NCBI RefSeq assembly: GCF_000518885.1
Contig: NZ_JAEL01000008.1
Span: forward strand, 1 to 64,000
Length of the DNA stretch: 64,000 nt
Direction of reading: 5' to 3'
From: Bacillus sp. J33
GTDB lineage: Bacteria > Bacillota > Bacilli > Bacillales > Cytobacillaceae
Shown here: piece after piece, positions 46,989-55,752 of the stretch
How positions within the stretch are numbered: the first letter of the stretch is position 1
How the letters are laid out: every line of letters begins with the position of its first letter
Position numbers and translations under genes: made by a program
Notes under the pieces: model-generated
The model's input: only the letters and a program-made list of their open reading frames with translations
Databases searched by the model: none
What the model was told of the DNA's origin: nothing

Positions 46989-47233
46989 AGGCTCTGTTAA
47001 ATTTGGCTGTTGATTTCCGCTCCAGGTACTCGCTTTCCGCGGGCGGTCCGACGCTCCTCGGTGCATTCGCACCTGCGGGGTCTCCCTTTGATCCGCACGC
47101 CCGCAGGACATTGAATAAGCTTCCCCGAATTAATACCTCTTCGTAAGGAAATGCGGTAGCATTTTCGAGGAGCTCGTACCTTCCGCTCCAATCAACAGGG
47201 TGCTAAAATCATCATTGGGCTTTAACATAGCCT
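46989..47233 (+). repeat. MITE-like intergenic repeat, copy 9 (variant)
   Basis: Ends AGGCTCTGTTAAA and TTTAACATAGCCT are inverted repeats with one mismatch. Core CGCTTTCCGCGGGCGG, CTCCTCGGTG, CTGCGGGGTCTCCC; it also has the AAGCTTCCCCGAATTAATAC and CTTCGTAA segment related to copies 4 and 7. It lacks the AACTCAGTTGGTTAA right shoulder of the others, so it is a separate subfamily. Inserted in the uronate operon. Confidence 0.8.
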
Positions 47234-47254
47234 ATAATTAAAATATTAAAAATA

Positions 47255-48268
47255 TTATCTAGCAATTTTTCCTTGTTCACTTACAAGAAATTGGTGTACT
47301 TCTTCTTTCGTAAAGCAATTGCAATCACCATGAACTGTGTGCTTTAAGGCTGATGCTGCAGTTGCAAAAGCAATCATTTCCTGCGGGGGGAGGTCTTCTA
47401 AAAAGCCAGATAAAGCTCCAGCAGCAAATGCGTCTCCGCCTCCAACACGATCAACAATTGGCTCAATACCGTGAATTTTGGATTGATAAAGCTCTCCGGC
47501 TACAAACAAATTCCCTTGCAGTTTATTGCTTGAAGCCGAGATGGATGTCCGAAATGTTGAACAGATATATTCAATATTAGGGTATTTTTCTCGTATTCTT
47601 TGATAATAGTATTTCAATCTTTCATCCGCGGGAATGGAAGCATCAGCCTTATCAAATCCAAGGATGTGAATCGCGTCCAATTCTCCGCAAAAACAAAAAT
47701 CGGCATATGGCAGCAATGGTTTGATTGCCTCAGAAGCTTCTTGATGACTCCAGAGTTTTGCCCGATAATTAAAATCAAAGCTAATTTTCACACCCAATTC
47801 CTTTGCCTTTTTTATCGCAAGAAAAGTGAGTTCTCTTAAATTAGAGGATAGTGCAAGGGTTATTCCAGACACATGAAACAGTGCTGCCCCTTTTAACATT
47901 TCTTCAATTTGAGCCTCTTCCAATGATAACTGTGAAAAACTGGAGTACTTACGGTCGTAAATGACTTGCGGCCCTCTTTCACCAACCCCAGTTTCCAAAT
48001 AATAAGTTCCTAAACGCTCTCCGCCTTTTTGTAAAAAATCAGTACGAACGCCATTGGATTGTAAATGCTTCTTTACAGCTTCTCCCAACGGATTATTCGG
48101 AACTTTACTTATAAAATAAGTCTCATAGCCAAAATGCGCTAAAGACACTGCAACATTGGCCTCAGCACCGCCATAATGAACGGTAAGGATATCGGCTTGA
48201 TTTAAACGTATTCCTGATTGTGTAGAAAAGCGCAGTAAAATTTCTCCCAGTGTAACGACCTTTTTCAT
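47255..48268 (-). CDS. kdgK: 2-keto-3-deoxygluconate kinase KdgK
   Basis: 337-aa PfkB-family sugar kinase phosphorylating KDG to KDPG. VVTLGEILLRFS at the start, the GGAEANVAVSLAHFG glycine motif, and the C-terminal catalytic DRVGGGDAFAAGALSG with the base Asp. Its start overlaps the kdgA stop by four bases, so the two are translationally coupled (kdgA first, then kdgK). Confidence 0.93.
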   Translation of the reverse strand: MKKVVTLGEILLRFSTQSGIRLNQADILTVHYGGAEANVAVSLAHFGYETYFISKVPNNPLGEAVKKHLQSNGVRTDFLQKGGERLGTYYLETGVGERGPQVIYDRKYSSFSQLSLEEAQIEEMLKGAALFHVSGITLALSSNLRELTFLAIKKAKELGVKISFDFNYRAKLWSHQEASEAIKPLLPYADFCFCGELDAIHILGFDKADASIPADERLKYYYQRIREKYPNIEYICSTFRTSISASSNKLQGNLFVAGELYQSKIHGIEPIVDRVGGGDAFAAGALSGFLEDLPPQEMIAFATAASALKHTVHGDCNCFTKEEVHQFLVSEQGKIAR

Positions 48269-48918
48269 TTTAAAGCCTCTCTTGCTTCCTGGACTTTTTT
48301 AACATATTGGCTGGCATAATAGGTGATTTTTCCATAATCACCTGTTTTTGCAGGTGCGACAAGGCTGCCTCCTACTCCAACAGCAGCACAGCCATTTTTG
48401 ATCCATTGATCCACATTATCAAGATTGACTCCACCGGTAGGCATAATGTTTACCTGTGGAAGCGGAGGTTTAATTGCCTTGATAAACTCAGGAGCAAATG
48501 TATTACTGGGGAATAATTTAATCATTTCGGCCCCAAATTGTAACGCGTTTTTCATTTCCGTTATGGTCATACATCCAGGCATATATGGAACCTGATACAA
48601 ATTGCAGAGTTTGGCTGATTCCTCATCAAAGCATGGGCTTACGATAAATTTCGCACCGGCTAAAATGGCAATCCTCGCGGTAGCTGCATCTAGAACAGTC
48701 CCCGCTCCAATCACTATCTCTTGGTGGCCAGCATAGTTAGAAGCCAATGCTTTGATAACCTCATCAGCATTTTGGGTGGTAAAGGTGATCTCTATTCCAG
48801 TAACTCCCCCCTTTATACAAGCTTCAGAGATTTGTAAGGCCTCCCCGGCGGAATCGGCCCTGACAACGGCAACCACTCCACATCCAGTAATCCTATTTAA
48901 CACCTCTTGTTTGTTCAT
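48265..48918 (-). CDS. kdgA: KDPG aldolase KdgA
   Basis: 217-aa class I aldolase splitting 2-keto-3-deoxy-6-phosphogluconate to pyruvate and glyceraldehyde-3-phosphate. CGVVAVVRADSAGEA (substrate Arg), GGVTGIEITFTTQNA, FIVSPCF, and Schiff-base Lys in AEMIKLFPSN; MPTGGVNLDN phosphate site. ATG at 48918 with GGGAGGG ahead. It is followed by the overlapping kdgK. Confidence 0.93.
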   Translation of the reverse strand: MNKQEVLNRITGCGVVAVVRADSAGEALQISEACIKGGVTGIEITFTTQNADEVIKALASNYAGHQEIVIGAGTVLDAATARIAILAGAKFIVSPCFDEESAKLCNLYQVPYMPGCMTITEMKNALQFGAEMIKLFPSNTFAPEFIKAIKPPLPQVNIMPTGGVNLDNVDQWIKNGCAAVGVGGSLVAPAKTGDYGKITYYASQYVKKVQEAREALK

Positions 48919-48997
48919 AAAATCCCTCCCTGCTTAAATACTGCACTATTATTCTTTAAAAACTGCCATCCTTTAAATAAATGGATAAGAATTCAAA

Positions 48998-51586
48998 TTA
49001 AATCACTTCTATTTTTACTTGCTCCGGTGAGCAGCCTTCCTCATCATAGATAATCAGTTCGTTTTCCTGCTTTAAAATACTTGCAGGGATTTTATATTCT
49101 TCTTGTGGTCCAATTTGCCAGTATCGACCTAAACAAAAATCATTCACCCAAAAAGTTCCTTTCGATAACCCATCTAAACGTATTTTTACTTTTACAGCAT
49201 CAATAGATTGTAATGACGTTGAAAAGGCGGTTTTATACCAACATGGTTCAACCTTGTCCTTGGTAAATATATGATCAATCTTTTGCCAGTCCTTCGGCTC
49301 GTTTAAAAGCGCAGCACTTTGTATTGTCCAATTTTCAATCTGATTTGCTTCCTTATATAAATAAAGCTTTAATTTCGAAATTCCTTTGAGCCCCTGCCCA
49401 TCAAATTCAAATTCATTAAAGCCATCATTTAAGAGATGACTTACCTCAGCCACTCCATATGGTGCATCAAAACGGTTCCAGGCTGTTTCGTTAGTTGCGA
49501 GCATGAGTGGCGCCCCGTTATTCACTCGTATTCTATGGAGTCCTTCCCCAACGATGATGGCTTTATCAAAGCTTTGATCATTGACAAACTCTAGCAATAA
49601 CGAAATACGTCCTTCGATATCCGGAATATTTCTTAAGGAATGCGTCTTGCCAATGCCTTCTACTTTCCAGTTGTCCAATAAATCAACAACCTGTCCATCA
49701 AGACTAGGAGACTCACTTACTCCCTTAGGTTCTCCTAAAGCTTGTGTGAAATTATATCGTCCCATGTTCTGAACCAAGAGACGAATAGAATTTTTACCTT
49801 TTTCAATTGGAAGTTCTATCGAAGCTGCCCCTAAATCATTTACCAGGCCGATATATTCATTGTTAAGAAAAACTCTTGCTGGATCTTCAATTCTCGGCAA
49901 AATTAATACTTTTTGACAGCTTTCAGCTGATTCAAATTGTGCAGTATAAGATAAATAACCGCTCCATTGTCCAAATGAACTAAAGTCCAACGGTTTAACT
50001 GATTTCTTACTCAAAGAAAAATCGGGGTTTTCGGGTGCTCGATACCAATCCGATAATGGAAACTCAATCTGTTTTTCTGCTTTAGAATTGATTATTTCAT
50101 TATTTTTCTCCATAGATTCTCTATCATAAACGAGAATTTCAAAGCACTCATTTTTCCGGTCATTAATTGAAATAACCTGCGGCTTTGACCCGTGAAATAG
50201 AGTAAAGTGCAATTCTCCATTGCTATGTTTTTCATATCTCTGCGGGAATGGGCAAGAAATAGTAAGTTCATCAAGATCTTTCACCTGTAATACTAGTGAG
50301 GATTGCTGCCCAGTCTCATGGTAGACAATACCTGAATTATTTGAAAATCCTGTTGAATACGCTGTTAGTGCAGAAATCTTCACTGTTTTGCCAGCTATTT
50401 TTCCTGCTTTCATATTCTTGACTATTGGTAATATCCCATCCGGCTCAACTGTAATAATGAGTTGATGCCGGTCATCACTGTATAGCTTTTGAATCGCCCG
50501 CTCAGATTTCAAATTTGCAAGAAACGTAATGCTCCCTGCTTTATTCTGTAATGTTTTGCCCTGAAAACCATCAGGCAGATGGGAACAAACATCCATTGTA
50601 GAAGGATTTGTTAATATCGGTTCGACCCAATCAATAAAGCTGTGAACTCGTTTAATTACTTTATACTTTGGTGTTTCTTGTAAGTACTCAGTCAAGGGTG
50701 CATCATAATCATAAGATGTGATCATAAATGTATGTTCACCAATTGTACGTCCGCCCCAATGGTCAAAATTCGTTCCGCCGAAAAACATATAATAATTAAT
50801 CGCTGTAAAACCTTCCATTAACAGCTCAAATAAAGCTTTTTCTAACATACTGGCTGTTTTTTGATTTGCTTTTGATCCGCCCCACTGTTCAAACCAGCCA
50901 ATCCAAAATTCAAGAACTCCTTTTGGCTGGCCCCCGAATCTCTCATCTAATATTTTTGCATGTTCACTTGCATGAGACCAAAAATTCCGGAACTCAACGG
51001 CTCCTTCAACACCGCCATAACAAGTTACTAATGGAACATTAATCCCTCTAGTAATGAGTCCATCACGTAAATATTCCATATACTTTTTATCTGGTTTTCC
51101 AAGTGCTTGAAACTCATTTTCAACTTGAACCATGATCACTGTACCTGTATTAGTGATCAAATGCGGAAGAATCCGAGGCACTAATTCGTCAAAATACCGA
51201 TCTACATAGTGTAAAAATGGTTCATGATAGCAGCGGTATTTCATGTTTTCCTTGGAACTCAGCCACCATGGCAGTCCGCCGAAATCCCATTCCGCACAAA
51301 TGTATGGCCCTGGCCGGAGAATTACATATAGGTTTCTTTGTTCACATTTCTTTAAGAAAGCTTCCAAATCTTTATCGTTTGCAAAGTCCCAAACACCTTC
51401 AGTCTCTTCATGCCAATTCCAAGGAATATAGGTTTCAATACAATTACAGCCTGCTTTTTTTACTTTATCTAGCAGTTCATCCCATTCTGCACGGGGCAAG
51501 CGGAAATAGTGAACAGCTGCTGACTTGATGAAAACTCGATTCCCGTCAATCATCCAGCTATTTTTATCAAAATGAATACTCGCCAT
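48998..51586 (-). CDS. GH35-family beta-galactosidase
   Basis: 862-aa glycoside hydrolase of family 35. TIM barrel at residues 1-340 with HYFRLPRAEW, NCIETYIPWNWHE, RPGPYICAEWDFGGLPWWL, acid/base Glu in IMVQVENEFQ (near 155) and nucleophile Glu in GVLEFWIGWFEQWGG (near 224), plus NYYMFFGGTNFDHWGG. The C-terminal half holds beta-sandwich domains; no signal peptide, so it acts on imported oligomers. It would remove terminal beta-galactose. Starts at ATG 51586 behind AAGGGGGGAG, overlapping the previous gene by 20 bp. A beta-galactosidase is unexpected in a pure hyaluronan or chondroitin locus and hints at a galactose-containing substrate. Confidence 0.9.
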   Translation of the reverse strand: MASIHFDKNSWMIDGNRVFIKSAAVHYFRLPRAEWDELLDKVKKAGCNCIETYIPWNWHEETEGVWDFANDKDLEAFLKKCEQRNLYVILRPGPYICAEWDFGGLPWWLSSKENMKYRCYHEPFLHYVDRYFDELVPRILPHLITNTGTVIMVQVENEFQALGKPDKKYMEYLRDGLITRGINVPLVTCYGGVEGAVEFRNFWSHASEHAKILDERFGGQPKGVLEFWIGWFEQWGGSKANQKTASMLEKALFELLMEGFTAINYYMFFGGTNFDHWGGRTIGEHTFMITSYDYDAPLTEYLQETPKYKVIKRVHSFIDWVEPILTNPSTMDVCSHLPDGFQGKTLQNKAGSITFLANLKSERAIQKLYSDDRHQLIITVEPDGILPIVKNMKAGKIAGKTVKISALTAYSTGFSNNSGIVYHETGQQSSLVLQVKDLDELTISCPFPQRYEKHSNGELHFTLFHGSKPQVISINDRKNECFEILVYDRESMEKNNEIINSKAEKQIEFPLSDWYRAPENPDFSLSKKSVKPLDFSSFGQWSGYLSYTAQFESAESCQKVLILPRIEDPARVFLNNEYIGLVNDLGAASIELPIEKGKNSIRLLVQNMGRYNFTQALGEPKGVSESPSLDGQVVDLLDNWKVEGIGKTHSLRNIPDIEGRISLLLEFVNDQSFDKAIIVGEGLHRIRVNNGAPLMLATNETAWNRFDAPYGVAEVSHLLNDGFNEFEFDGQGLKGISKLKLYLYKEANQIENWTIQSAALLNEPKDWQKIDHIFTKDKVEPCWYKTAFSTSLQSIDAVKVKIRLDGLSKGTFWVNDFCLGRYWQIGPQEEYKIPASILKQENELIIYDEEGCSPEQVKIEVI

Positions 51587-52226
51587 ACTGACTCCCCCCT
51601 TCTAATAGCTCTTTTTGTCCTTCTACATGAGCAAATACCTTCAAAGCTGTTTTCATTACAATAAAACAATACAAGCTTCCGCTAAAGAAAAATAATGAGC
51701 CGGGAAGCAGCAATAAGATGAACAGGATGACCGCACCGGAAGAAATCATGATCATGGTTTGGATTGGGTGAGATATAGATAATAAAAATGCTGTTTTAAT
51801 ATATTGCAAAAGTGTTAAGTCATAATGGACAAACAGTGGGATAAAATATAGGATAACGATTAAAAATAACATTAGTAATCCGGCAGAAATGATAGATAAT
51901 AGCATAAATGGCCATCCATCTAACGATTGAAATAACAAGACATCCAGCAAAAAAATAGTGCCGGCAATCAATATTAGGTAACCGTAAAGATTAGCTTTCA
52001 CAAATTCTTCCTTATATTTATTCCAAAACAAGCTAAAAATCGGTACCTGTTCCTCTTCTAAAATCAGTTTGCGAGTGACCGCGAACATGGCTATCGTTGC
52101 AGGCATGATACCAACAAATACAAAGCCGAGCAGTGAAAACAGGATCCATAAAATGTTTGTATAAGCAATCAGCATGACTTTCTCTGAAATTCGGTAAATC
52201 CCTGAAAGCATCCCCTTTGTTTCCAT
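51567..52226 (-). CDS. YesL-like DUF624 membrane protein
   Basis: 219-aa membrane protein of the DUF624 (YesL) family, about five helices, with ILWILFSLLGFVFVGIMPATIAMFAVTRKLI near the N-terminus and FWNKYKEEFVKANLYG as the conserved loop. DUF624 proteins are common in Bacillus carbohydrate loci next to ABC transporters and YesMN-type systems, but their role is unknown. Start at ATG 52226 (GGAG ahead), with a GTG one codon earlier. Confidence 0.85.
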   Translation of the reverse strand: METKGMLSGIYRISEKVMLIAYTNILWILFSLLGFVFVGIMPATIAMFAVTRKLILEEEQVPIFSLFWNKYKEEFVKANLYGYLILIAGTIFLLDVLLFQSLDGWPFMLLSIISAGLLMLFLIVILYFIPLFVHYDLTLLQYIKTAFLLSISHPIQTMIMISSGAVILFILLLLPGSLFFFSGSLYCFIVMKTALKVFAHVEGQKELLEGGSQYGEYSF

Positions 52227-52274
52227 CACTATTCTCCTATCCTATTCGGTGAAATCTGTCTCTCTTGCCAGCAG

Positions 52275-52553
52275 CTACTTAATAAGAATAACTTCTTCCT
52301 CTGCACCTTTTCTTTTAATGAGAACAATCTCGCCAAAAATCTGAGTCCCATCAATGCAATATGACATTCGGTGCAGGGATGGCTTTTTATGACAAACTAT
52401 AATGAAATGCTCCTCTTTCAGAAAAGGCATATAAATTTTAATTGCTTGTGCGTCTTTACGGTCAACGATCTCTCCAAATAAATCATAAACCTCAACTGTT
52501 GTCACAGTCGGGATATCTTTTTCTCCTGGTCTCTGCGGATATATAAGCTGCAT
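52275..52553 (-). CDS. Small unknown protein in the uronate locus (92 aa)
   Basis: 92-93-aa protein starting MQLIYPQRPGEKDIPTVTTVEVYDL with beta-rich remainder (VDRKDAQAIKIYMPFLKEEHFIIVCHKKPS, DGTQIFGEIVLIKRKGAEEEVILIK). No signal or membrane segment. Start codon overlaps the stop of the heparinase II/III-like gene (TGATG) with no separate ribosome site, so it is translationally coupled and probably works with it. A TTG one codon earlier is also possible. No family recognised. Confidence 0.75.
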   Translation of the reverse strand: MQLIYPQRPGEKDIPTVTTVEVYDLFGEIVDRKDAQAIKIYMPFLKEEHFIIVCHKKPSLHRMSYCIDGTQIFGEIVLIKRKGAEEEVILIK

Positions 52554-54403
52554 CAAAGCTGTTGGGCCAGTAGCTTTGGCTTCATAGTGAACACTTTTGT
52601 TTTTTTAATCTGATTGTATTCATACGAGATATTCCCCTCCTTAATGACAGCTGTAAAAGGAGTTGAGTTAATAGGAATGAGATGGAGATTCGCCTCATTC
52701 CCATTTTTAGTAAAGCAGCTTTTTGTTAATTCATTAAACTCAATTTCACCAGGTGAAAAATGAAAGTTCTGCGAAAAGATATGTTCACCTTTACATTCAA
52801 ACTCATCCACAAGGAGCCAGTAATAAGGCTTTATAAAGACAATTCTTCTTCGGGTATAAACCGGATCGTCTAAATGCAGGTAACCATCATGACTGCCTTC
52901 AACATAATCAAACTGTTCATTGCTGGTCCACTTCGTCATCAGCGGGGCTGCAATCCTGCCAAAGCCCCATGTGTCTATACATTCCGTAAATTCGATGCCA
53001 TCCACGAGGGAGGTATTATGTGCCTTTGCACTTTTTAATTCTCTTCTTAACGGATCATTATCGCTGTAATTATATCTGCCGAGGTCTGTTAAAAATTCTT
53101 TTCCGCAGGCATGAACGTCAATATGAAAAAGATCCGCGTGCCCATGGCCGCCACCTAACTGTCCACAATGAAAGTATAGATAAAGGTCTTCTTTTTCCCA
53201 TCCAGAGCGCATAAAATAGTTCCCTGAATCCTCAAAGCCAGCTGACAGTTTCTTTGGTTTCTCTGCGTGAAGATTATGGTAAATGTCGATACCCTCTAAT
53301 CCAAATTCCCATAAGTTTTCAAAATCGATTGTTGAGTAGCCTCTAAACTTTAAACTGGGATCTCTTAAAAGGATAGCCGCCCGAGTAAGGATATCCCTCA
53401 GGTCGAAGCTGTCACTGTCCCCCTTCATCGGCTGATGATGATTTGGCTTAGCCATGAATACATCGGCATAAGCCATTTTTCTTGCTGTATCTATTAGTAA
53501 GGGATCTATTTCAATTCCATTGTTTTGACTAAGGTGAATCGTTTTTAAATAACATAAAAGAACCTCGTTATGATACAATGGTGATTGCTCCCAGTGTATT
53601 CCATCTTTCATAATTTGAAGACGCGCAGTCTTCTTTAATCGCTGCAAACTTAAGGTTTGCCAAATGCCGGCCTGATTAAATTCGTTTAAAAAAATGGATA
53701 ATTCTAATAGAGCTTTGTTCTCAATGACACCCCAATTACTAATCGCTTTCCAATTCGAAAAATCACTTGCTAAAAATTGCCCATGTTCATATAAAGAAAG
53801 CAGCATTTTTTCAAAAATCTCCATTGTGAAATGGGGACTATTCTTAAAATAATCATAGGCTTTTATCCAGTTGCTGCTCCTTATGCCGGCATCAATGGTT
53901 CTCCATGCCAGCGATACGGAATTTGATTGTTCAGAATTGGAATGAATCCAGTCCGATAGCAGTTCACAGAATGCTTTAGCATACCTTTCATCCCCAGTTA
54001 ACAGGTATGCTTGACCAAGCGGGATAAAAAAACGATGCCTGTTTAACATATACGTCCATTCCGGGTCTTCAAATGGGATATAGGTCCAATCGATTTTTCC
54101 ATTGAATGTGACAGGAATATTTGTCCGTTCCATATCCCATGCTTCTTGAAATACAAACACCCGATTGACAATTTGTTCAGCTACAGCTAATACCCGTTCA
54201 ACATCTTCCCGATAATGCTTATATGCCTGCTTCACAAGCAGTTCTTTTTCATAATTGTGATAATAAAACTTGGGATTGACTCTTTTAAGAAAATAACTAT
54301 GATAGAAACGAAGAGAGTCACCGAGTTTGTTCTCCTTAAATGCCTGCTTTACAGGCAGAAGTTGAGGTTTGTCTAAATTAAGTAAGTTTATCAGTGTGCT
54401 CAT
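52553..54403 (-). CDS. Heparinase II/III-like polysaccharide lyase
   Basis: 616-aa protein with the heparinase II/III layout: an alpha/alpha-toroid (about 60-350, including LAWRTIDAGIRSSNW, SNWGVIENKALLELS, MKDGIHWEQSPLYHNEVL) and a C-terminal antiparallel beta domain with GGGHGHADLFHIDVHACGKEFLTDLGRYNY (about 412-442) and SAKAHNTSLVDG. The Tyr in SPLYHN and His residues of GHGHAD fit the lyase catalytic set (Asn/His/Tyr). No signal peptide, so it probably acts inside on imported oligosaccharides as an exolyase. Substrate (heparan-, alginate- or other uronate-type) is not readable. Confidence 0.85.
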   Translation of the reverse strand: MSTLINLLNLDKPQLLPVKQAFKENKLGDSLRFYHSYFLKRVNPKFYYHNYEKELLVKQAYKHYREDVERVLAVAEQIVNRVFVFQEAWDMERTNIPVTFNGKIDWTYIPFEDPEWTYMLNRHRFFIPLGQAYLLTGDERYAKAFCELLSDWIHSNSEQSNSVSLAWRTIDAGIRSSNWIKAYDYFKNSPHFTMEIFEKMLLSLYEHGQFLASDFSNWKAISNWGVIENKALLELSIFLNEFNQAGIWQTLSLQRLKKTARLQIMKDGIHWEQSPLYHNEVLLCYLKTIHLSQNNGIEIDPLLIDTARKMAYADVFMAKPNHHQPMKGDSDSFDLRDILTRAAILLRDPSLKFRGYSTIDFENLWEFGLEGIDIYHNLHAEKPKKLSAGFEDSGNYFMRSGWEKEDLYLYFHCGQLGGGHGHADLFHIDVHACGKEFLTDLGRYNYSDNDPLRRELKSAKAHNTSLVDGIEFTECIDTWGFGRIAAPLMTKWTSNEQFDYVEGSHDGYLHLDDPVYTRRRIVFIKPYYWLLVDEFECKGEHIFSQNFHFSPGEIEFNELTKSCFTKNGNEANLHLIPINSTPFTAVIKEGNISYEYNQIKKTKVFTMKPKLLAQQL

Positions 54404-54435
54404 TCGTTTTATCCCCTGTCTTCGTGGTCAAATAG

Positions 54436-55557
54436 TTATTCGTACCAGTAACCTTTATGATTTTTCTCTAAACGCATTAAAGCCTCCAGATAAAAGTAAT
54501 CACCCCAAATCATATAATCATCGATTGAGAGATTACCCAGAACATGATAAGAACCATGCTTTAGAAGCCCTTCCGCATCTTTGTCATTGATGGTTGAATA
54601 ATTTTCTACAAGGGATTGCATCATTTTTTGCACTGCATCTTCAAAATATGTTCGTTCCAAGTCTCCGTCATTTAAGTGGCTGATTATTTCAAGCAGTCCA
54701 CAAGCTGCAATTGCAGTTGCTGAACTGTCACGAGGTGTATTTTCATCTACTGGTGCATTAAAGTCCCAATAGGAGACATAGTCATCTGGTAAATGTTCAA
54801 TAAAATACTTCGCTGCTCTTTTTGCTGTTTCTAAATAAACTGATTTTTTTGTGTAGCGATAGGAAAGGGCAAATCCATAGATTCCCCACGCCTGGCCTCG
54901 TGTCCATGTCGATCCATTTGTATATCCTTGATGGGTTGCCCCGCCAATAGGCTCGCCTGTTTCTTGGTTAAAGAAAAACGTATGATAGGAACTGTCATCA
55001 CCACGCATAAGATAACGCCTGCTTTTTTCCGCCTGAGCTGCAGCGATATTCCGATATTTTGGATCGTCCGTTTGTTCACTTGCCCAATAGAGAATCGGGA
55101 GATTAAGAAGACAATCGATAATAATTCTTCCGCCTTCTTTTTCATCGCATCTCGGCCCCCACGCTTGCAGATAATGGCCTTTTTCACGCCAGCGGCAAAG
55201 TAATTTATCTGCAGCCTGCAATGTTAGTTTTCTTGCTGCGTCGTTTTTTTCAATCATCCATTGGGCTTTAGAAGATAGTGAATACAAAAATCCAATGTCG
55301 TGATGGTCGAGAACGATATTTTTATTTAGGCGATTTTGAAAGCTTTCAACCGTTTTTTGGGCCTTTCCTTTAAAAATAGGATCATTAGAATATTCATAGC
55401 ACAGCCATAACAAGCCTGACCAAAAACCATTCGTCCAGTCGTCATTATCGTTCAGCTCATATTTGCCATTCATGCTGACATGCGGGAATAACTCACCGAA
55501 ACGGTTAATATTGCTCCTAGTTTTTTCGACTGCATCTTCAATCGCTACATTCCACAT
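54436..55557 (-). CDS. GH88 unsaturated glucuronyl hydrolase
   Basis: 373-aa alpha/alpha-barrel enzyme of family GH88, removing the unsaturated uronic acid that lyases leave at the non-reducing end; the free sugar becomes 5-keto-4-deoxyuronate for KduI. Both catalytic acids are visible: DHHDIGFLYS (Asp near 88) and IIIDCLLNLPILYWA (Asp near 148). Length matches the well-studied Bacillus sp. GL1 UGL (377 aa). GSTWTRGQAWGIYGF and PRDSSATAIAACGLLE are further family marks. First gene of the operon running down to kduD. Confidence 0.93.
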   Translation of the reverse strand: MWNVAIEDAVEKTRSNINRFGELFPHVSMNGKYELNDNDDWTNGFWSGLLWLCYEYSNDPIFKGKAQKTVESFQNRLNKNIVLDHHDIGFLYSLSSKAQWMIEKNDAARKLTLQAADKLLCRWREKGHYLQAWGPRCDEKEGGRIIIDCLLNLPILYWASEQTDDPKYRNIAAAQAEKSRRYLMRGDDSSYHTFFFNQETGEPIGGATHQGYTNGSTWTRGQAWGIYGFALSYRYTKKSVYLETAKRAAKYFIEHLPDDYVSYWDFNAPVDENTPRDSSATAIAACGLLEIISHLNDGDLERTYFEDAVQKMMQSLVENYSTINDKDAEGLLKHGSYHVLGNLSIDDYMIWGDYFYLEALMRLEKNHKGYWYE

Positions 55558-55692
55558 GAATACATTCTCCTAATCATTAGTTAAATCTAGCCTTATGTAG
55601 TAAGTGTAATGGGAAACAATGCTTTGGAATATGTGATATTTACAGAAAAATGTGCACTTTTTTTACCTATAAACTGATAAGGATGTTTTTAG

Positions 55693-55741
55693 CAAAAAAA
55701 AGAAAGAGGGATACACAAGATAAAAAATTCTTGTCTCCCTC
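55693..55741 (-). terminator. Terminator of the PL8 lyase gene
   Basis: Minus strand: GAGGGA-GA-CAAG, A/T loop, CTTG-TGTA-TCCCTC, then TTTCTTTTTTTT. Makes the lyase gene a separate transcription unit. Confidence 0.8.
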
Positions 55742-55752
55742 TTTTCTTGTAA

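Noticed and set aside
46965-47111. Long N-terminus of KduI
   Set aside because: Derived from repeat copy 9; known KduI length and the ribosome site point to ATG 46964.
54831-55187. 118-aa open frame inside the GH88 gene, same strand, other frame
   Set aside because: Fully contained in a gene with clear catalytic motifs; composition is not protein-like.
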